A stretch of 64,000 bases of DNA, taken from contig CP171222.1 in the NCBI GenBank assembly GCA_050908895.1, positions 1,893,111 through 1,957,110 of the forward strand, read 5' to 3'. Origin of the DNA: S5-A14a sp050908895 (lineage in GTDB: Bacteria; Bacillota; Clostridia; Peptostreptococcales; Anaerovoracaceae). A program made the translations under genes and the position numbers. Position 1 is the stretch's first letter. Each line of letters starts with the position of its first letter. Below the pieces are notes generated by a model. The model was not told the DNA's origin. It did not search any database and was given only the letters and a program-made list of their open reading frames with translations. Shown here piece by piece: positions 60,281 through 64,000 of the stretch.

Positions 60281-61114
60281 TTATTCTATTGGAATCCACA
60301 GGTCATAATAGTCCGTCCATTGTTTTGTTAAATTCCTGAAAGCAACAGCTCTAAGAAGGGTAATATCTCTAACTTTATATCCCTGCGATTTAATATATTC
60401 GATGCTTTTTGTAATTCCCGTATAGTCTTGATTGAATTTGGTTCCGATAGATACATGAAGGCACTTTCCTTCACTGATAGTTTTAAAGTTATATTGATCA
60501 AATTCTGGACGAGTTATCAAGTTCTTATCATCAATTATAGAAATCGCACATTTAATAAGGCTATCTCTAGAGCTTTCGTTATTCATCGAAGAGCTAAAGT
60601 CCGATAAGGATAAAATATTATACGGATATAAAAACGTTAATCTAGGAGCAGAATTTCGGTCGAGAGCCTTAAAGGATTTTGTTGCCTCTGTAAGCGCTTT
60701 AACATCATCCGTAATTTCTAAGTAAACAAACCTAGGCAAATCTATTATCTCTGGTTGATTAAGAGTCGATATTATATTTCTGTAACACAACTTATAGTCC
60801 TCGATAACTCCGTACATATATTCAAGTGTTGTAATTTCTTTTTTTATTTGAGATTGCCTAATCTGCATAATCGCTTCTGCCTTTTCAATAGACCCATCTT
60901 TCATAAGAACTGCTATATCTTTTAATGAAACCCCCGCCTCTCTTAAATCTCTTATATATGACATGCATAGAAAGTCTGCTCTACTATATATTCTATATCC
61001 GTTCTCATTTTTTTGAGGTGGTGACAATATGCCTAATTTATCATAATGCCTTAAAGTATCCCGACTTATACCAAAGTACTCTGCCACCTCTCCTATCTTA
61101 TATTCATTTTTCAC
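60281..61114 (-). CDS. MerR-family transcriptional activator with GyrI-like effector domain
   Basis: 277 residues from a GTG start with GGAG 9 nt upstream; an ATG at 61147 overlapping the decarboxylase stop would add eleven residues. The HTH reads YKIGEVAEYFGISRDTLRHY, then GYRIYSRADFLCMSYI, with a coiled coil at ~75-125. The C-terminal ~150 residues (VYLEITDDVKALTEATKSF, then EGKCLHVSIG) resemble the GyrI-like ligand-binding domain of BmrR-type regulators, so a small molecule is the likely effector. The target promoter lies just downstream at 60229-60259. Confidence 0.88.
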   Translation of the reverse strand: MKNEYKIGEVAEYFGISRDTLRHYDKLGILSPPQKNENGYRIYSRADFLCMSYIRDLREAGVSLKDIAVLMKDGSIEKAEAIMQIRQSQIKKEITTLEYMYGVIEDYKLCYRNIISTLNQPEIIDLPRFVYLEITDDVKALTEATKSFKALDRNSAPRLTFLYPYNILSLSDFSSSMNNESSRDSLIKCAISIIDDKNLITRPEFDQYNFKTISEGKCLHVSIGTKFNQDYTGITKSIEYIKSQGYKVRDITLLRAVAFRNLTKQWTDYYDLWIPIE

Positions 61115-61143
61115 TCCGATACACTCCATCTTTATGAATACAT

Positions 61144-62721
61144 TCATATATTACTAAACACCATCACCTGATTACCAACTTCCATTCCTGCAATCAACTT
61201 TCCTTCAGCCATCGCAACCTTGAATATTTCAATTTCATCAGCAGTAATCACCTCACCTTTAGCAACTATTGGTACTCCTGGTGGATAAGGAGCCAAGTTC
61301 CTAGCAGCAATATTGCCCAAAGACTCCTCAAAAGGTACGAGTATAGTTTCTGATTCCGATAAATTCCGCCAATTGATTTCTTTGCTTTCCAAGATTTCTC
61401 CCCAAGGAATTCTCTCTTCAAGGCTAACTTCATCCTCATCTCCAAACAAAACAGTAAGTTGTCGCTCAATTTCATCTAGAGCATTGGTATCTTCTCTTTC
61501 AATAGCAACAAGAGCTGCCTGAGCTATATATGAGATTTCTTCTCCGCTTCTTGCTTTTTCCTCTTCTACCTTTCTTTCTCTCTCCATTGCAGAATCAATA
61601 CGGTCTGCTGAAATTTTTTGTAAAGCTGACAAAAGCTTAAGATAATCCTCTCTTGTATTTCCAATGCCTGTAATGCACATACAAATCGGGCCATCTGTCA
61701 TTTCAACTATAATGCCTTCGTCCGAGAGCAATTTAGCAAGTTCATAGCCGTCCAAACCGAGAAACGATGCATCAAGATTAATTTTAGTATCATCCATGGA
61801 ATCGTTCATCATAAACATAAGACCCTTAATCCACAACGCTGTACGATAAAAATCGTCAAGAGAGTCCCTCCATTGAGAAAACAACTTTTCTCCATTGTTT
61901 TTCAAGATATCTGCATTAAAGTCTAGAGAGTTCATAAGAATATAGGATGGTGAGCTACTCTCCAGAACTTCTAGTTTTGAAGCCAACAAAGGAGTATCCA
62001 CTCTCTCCCCATACACATTTAATACAGCTGTTTGAGTAAATGATCCTAGTGTTTTGTGAGTACTTACAATGACAAGATCTGCTCCGTTACATTCAGCTGC
62101 CACACTCTTATTCATAAATTTTAAGTGAGCACCATGAGCTTGATCAACAATAACTATCGCACCGTATTTATGCGCAATTTCAGAAATAGTCTTTATATCG
62201 CTTGTTATACCATAATAGTTGGGGCTAGACAAAATAATTGCCTTAGCATCAGTATTATTCTTAAATACCTCTTCAACTATATGAGGATTTATTTCCCCTG
62301 TGATATTATAGCCTTTAGCTTTTTCTGGATAAATATACACAGGAGATAGTTCTCCCAGTTCTATGCCATTGAAAATAGACCTATGGCTATTCCTAGCCAC
62401 GATAATTTTACCACCCTTGGGTACTGCCGTGAGAATACTTGCTATAATCCCCACGCTGGATCCATTAACAAGCAAGAAGCTCTCCTTTGATTCATAAAGC
62501 TCTTTATATTTATCCATAGTTTTTCTAAGCACGCCCTCTGCTTTAAATAAATTATCAGCTCCTTCAATTTCAGTTATATCCCAAGCTGTATCAAAGCAAT
62601 CCGATTCCTCGTAGCCAAGGATTTTATATAGCTGGCCGTTCTTGTGCCCAGGCATATGAAACGAAATTGTTCCTTTATTTTTATGAGATTTTAAAAACTC
62701 TCTTAATCCTATATTTTTCAT
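61144..62721 (-). CDS. Orn/Lys/Arg decarboxylase family protein
   Basis: 525 residues. GTISFHMPGHKNGQLY at the N-terminus is diagnostic. FLLVNGSSVGIIASILTAV, VIVDQAHGAHL and the PLP-Lys motif IVSTHKTLGSFTQTAVL follow. The C-terminal domain ends with APYPPGVPIVAKGEVIT. It decarboxylates a basic amino acid to a polyamine or diamine; the shorter length compared with inducible CadA/AdiA matches the biosynthetic-type Firmicute enzymes such as SpeA/YaaO. Substrate specificity is not certain. It lies upstream of the MerR gene with a short gap. Confidence 0.9.
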   Translation of the reverse strand: MKNIGLREFLKSHKNKGTISFHMPGHKNGQLYKILGYEESDCFDTAWDITEIEGADNLFKAEGVLRKTMDKYKELYESKESFLLVNGSSVGIIASILTAVPKGGKIIVARNSHRSIFNGIELGELSPVYIYPEKAKGYNITGEINPHIVEEVFKNNTDAKAIILSSPNYYGITSDIKTISEIAHKYGAIVIVDQAHGAHLKFMNKSVAAECNGADLVIVSTHKTLGSFTQTAVLNVYGERVDTPLLASKLEVLESSSPSYILMNSLDFNADILKNNGEKLFSQWRDSLDDFYRTALWIKGLMFMMNDSMDDTKINLDASFLGLDGYELAKLLSDEGIIVEMTDGPICMCITGIGNTREDYLKLLSALQKISADRIDSAMERERKVEEEKARSGEEISYIAQAALVAIEREDTNALDEIERQLTVLFGDEDEVSLEERIPWGEILESKEINWRNLSESETILVPFEESLGNIAARNLAPYPPGVPIVAKGEVITADEIEIFKVAMAEGKLIAGMEVGNQVMVFSNI

Positions 62722-62811
62722 GTTTGAGGAAAACCCTCCTTTTAATTATTTAATCCTTCTCACACTATTCTATGTTTATATATTATATACCAAACTAGGA
62801 TTATAACAAAA

Positions 62812-62843
62812 CCCTGACGACAACTATTTTGTTGCCATCAAGG
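62812..62843 (-). terminator. Terminator of the second surface protein gene
   Basis: On the minus strand CCTTGATGGCAAC pairs with GTTGTCGTCAGGG (13 bp including G-T pairs) on a 6-nt loop, followed by TTTTGTT. It lies ~45 nt after the stop codon. Confidence 0.65.
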
Positions 62844-62888
62844 TCTTGTTTTTAGAGAAAAATTATCTCATTAAGATGGATTATTTAG

Positions 62889-64000
62889 TTATTTCTTTCT
62901 TTTGTATAGTATGATGACAGTTACTACTGCTACAGCTGCAATCACTAGAGCAAGCCAAATATAGAGATTTGCCTTATCTCCCGTGTTAGTAGCTTTAACT
63001 AATGTTTTTTCTGATTCAGCAAATTTAAGTTTCGTCACTGCCTTTCCGTCTGCAAACACTGCAGTTAAGTTATGTTCACCAACACTTATTTTTGATAGAT
63101 AGTCTGCTTTCAGGGTTATGTTGACACTTCCTTCTGTAGCTACATAGTTTGCAGAATCAATTAATTCACCATCAAGTTGCAGTCCTTTAAACTTCTTAAA
63201 GGTGTCCTTATCATCCTTATTACTTTTAACGGTCGCCTTTAAATCTTTTTTATCTGCTTGCGCCCAAACTATTTTGTCTCCATCAACAAAATAATATGTT
63301 TTTGCTTCTGTGCTAGTATCTTCCTCACCAGGCTTTTTGCCATTATCTATATCAGGTATTGGTTTTACTGATTTATACTCCTTATCTGTCATCATTCTTG
63401 AGAACAAGAAATTCGATATGAATAAGAATTCATCAGTGTAATGTTCTTTATAAGTCAAAGTATTTGCAAAGGCAACTATGTCCATGCCTTTTGCCTTATA
63501 TTCAAAGGCTACTGGCGAAGAATTGTATTCTTTAAACTCTTTTTCTTTATCAGAGTTAGATAAGCTGATATATCCTTGAAGCGGATTTTTACCAGCATTT
63601 TTTACTATTGCTTTTGCGCCTTCAGGAAGTTCCTTATAGTAGTATGTTCCATACTGGTAATTTATGTAGTCGCCCTCTTTAGCATAGGAACCGTTTACCA
63701 TAGTATTTTCAGGATATTCTACATATCCCATAAAGTCTATACCATTTATGCACTTACCTGCTTTTCCGCTACCAGTTACACTCAAAACTTGTGATTTGAT
63801 TCCGCTTCTTGCTCTATAGGTATTTCCTATAGCCATATATGGTTTTCCAGCTTTAACCTCTGCGATTTCATTTTCTTTTAAATTATTTTGGCCAACTATT
63901 GCGTCAGATTTTGTTACGTCTTTAGTTACGTCAAATCCGAGTCTTGATACAGCAAAGGAATCAAAGTTGTATTTATATGACCAATCAGAAAAACCGGAGT
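62889..64000 (-). CDS. Cell-surface protein, C-terminal part (5' end outside window)
   Basis: The frame is open to the right edge, giving ~369 residues. I recognise no catalytic domain. The first ~215 visible residues are a beta-rich ectodomain (YMAIGNTYRARSGIKSQVLS, GMDIVAFANTLTYKEHYTDE). An X2-like beta domain (~255-330) ends YLSKISVGEHNLTAVFADG. It resembles the C-terminal beta domain of the giant surface protein (DYLKTLTPGKYNVEV). The end is ATNTGDKANLYIW, a membrane helix and KRKK, a sorting-signal layout with NTGD in place of LPxTG. Likely anchored in wall or membrane. Confidence 0.8.
   Translation of the reverse strand, partial: SGFSDWSYKYNFDSFAVSRLGFDVTKDVTKSDAIVGQNNLKENEIAEVKAGKPYMAIGNTYRARSGIKSQVLSVTGSGKAGKCINGIDFMGYVEYPENTMVNGSYAKEGDYINYQYGTYYYKELPEGAKAIVKNAGKNPLQGYISLSNSDKEKEFKEYNSSPVAFEYKAKGMDIVAFANTLTYKEHYTDEFLFISNFLFSRMMTDKEYKSVKPIPDIDNGKKPGEEDTSTEAKTYYFVDGDKIVWAQADKKDLKATVKSNKDDKDTFKKFKGLQLDGELIDSANYVATEGSVNITLKADYLSKISVGEHNLTAVFADGKAVTKLKFAESEKTLVKATNTGDKANLYIWLALVIAAVAVVTVIILYKRKK

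Noticed and set aside
1..64000. CRISPR arrays, insertion sequences, integrase/attachment sites, rRNA genes
   Set aside because: No regularly spaced repeats, transposase or integrase reading frames, or rRNA-like sequence was seen on either strand.

Overview
The window looks like a chromosome segment of an AT-rich, anaerobic Clostridia-type Firmicute. The evidence is a complete six-gene Rnf complex (C-D-G-E-A-B order), an iron-sulfur L-serine dehydratase split into two subunits, a group II ECF transporter with a QueT S-component, a Mini-RNase III, a zinc-type L33 and a CarD/PIN-TRAM/IspDF block. Eubacterium/Mogibacterium-like relatives (Family XIII) would fit, but that is inference; no rRNA gene is present to settle it. 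Almost every gene lies on the minus strand. Only an ArsR regulator and one giant surface protein lie on the plus strand.

Layout, left to right: (a) 1-3321, accessory: the 5' part of an XRE-cupin regulator with its promoter and a palindromic operator, then a cassette read right to left. The cassette holds a short Cys-rich peptide too small for routine gene calling, an ABC ATPase, a permease, a second ATPase without a P-loop and a second permease, with several genes broken in frame at homopolymers. (b) 3771-8847: ecfA1-ecfA2-ecfT-queT-trmB-aminotransferase operon (queuosine precursor uptake plus tRNA modification). (c) 9027-27988: transcription/translation superoperon: tRNA-Thr-tuf2, an LCP gene, rpmG-secE-nusG-rplKA, L10 leader-rplJL, rpoBC, rpsL-rpsG-fusA-tuf1. 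The two tuf genes differ at one base. (d) 27996-39351: housekeeping: carD, PIN-TRAM, ispDF, proS, two half-size chromate transporters, cyclophilin, cysE-cysS-mrnC-thyA-folA-rlmB. (e) 39426-44881, accessory: aminotransferase, SDR, APC permease and a MerR-XRE-cupin regulator, then a decayed lipoprotein gene. (f) 44899-55095: rnf operon, divergent arsR, and a cobalamin riboswitch in front of a 1340-residue cell-surface protein with FMN-binding (flavinylation-type) repeats. (g) 55130-64000: alkD-sdaAA-sdaAB, M20 amidohydrolase plus YfcC transporter behind a MerR-type 19-bp-spacer promoter with its MerR gene, an Orn/Lys/Arg decarboxylase, and the 3' part of a second surface protein.

The most unusual content is (1) the Cys-rich peptide and ABC cassette, in which the two ATPases carry complementary losses that would leave exactly one intact composite ATP site, and (2) the cobalamin-riboswitch-controlled multi-FMN surface protein next to rnf, which suggests cofactor capture or extracellular flavin electron transfer.

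All assignments come from reading the sequence and recognising family motifs. No database search was run.
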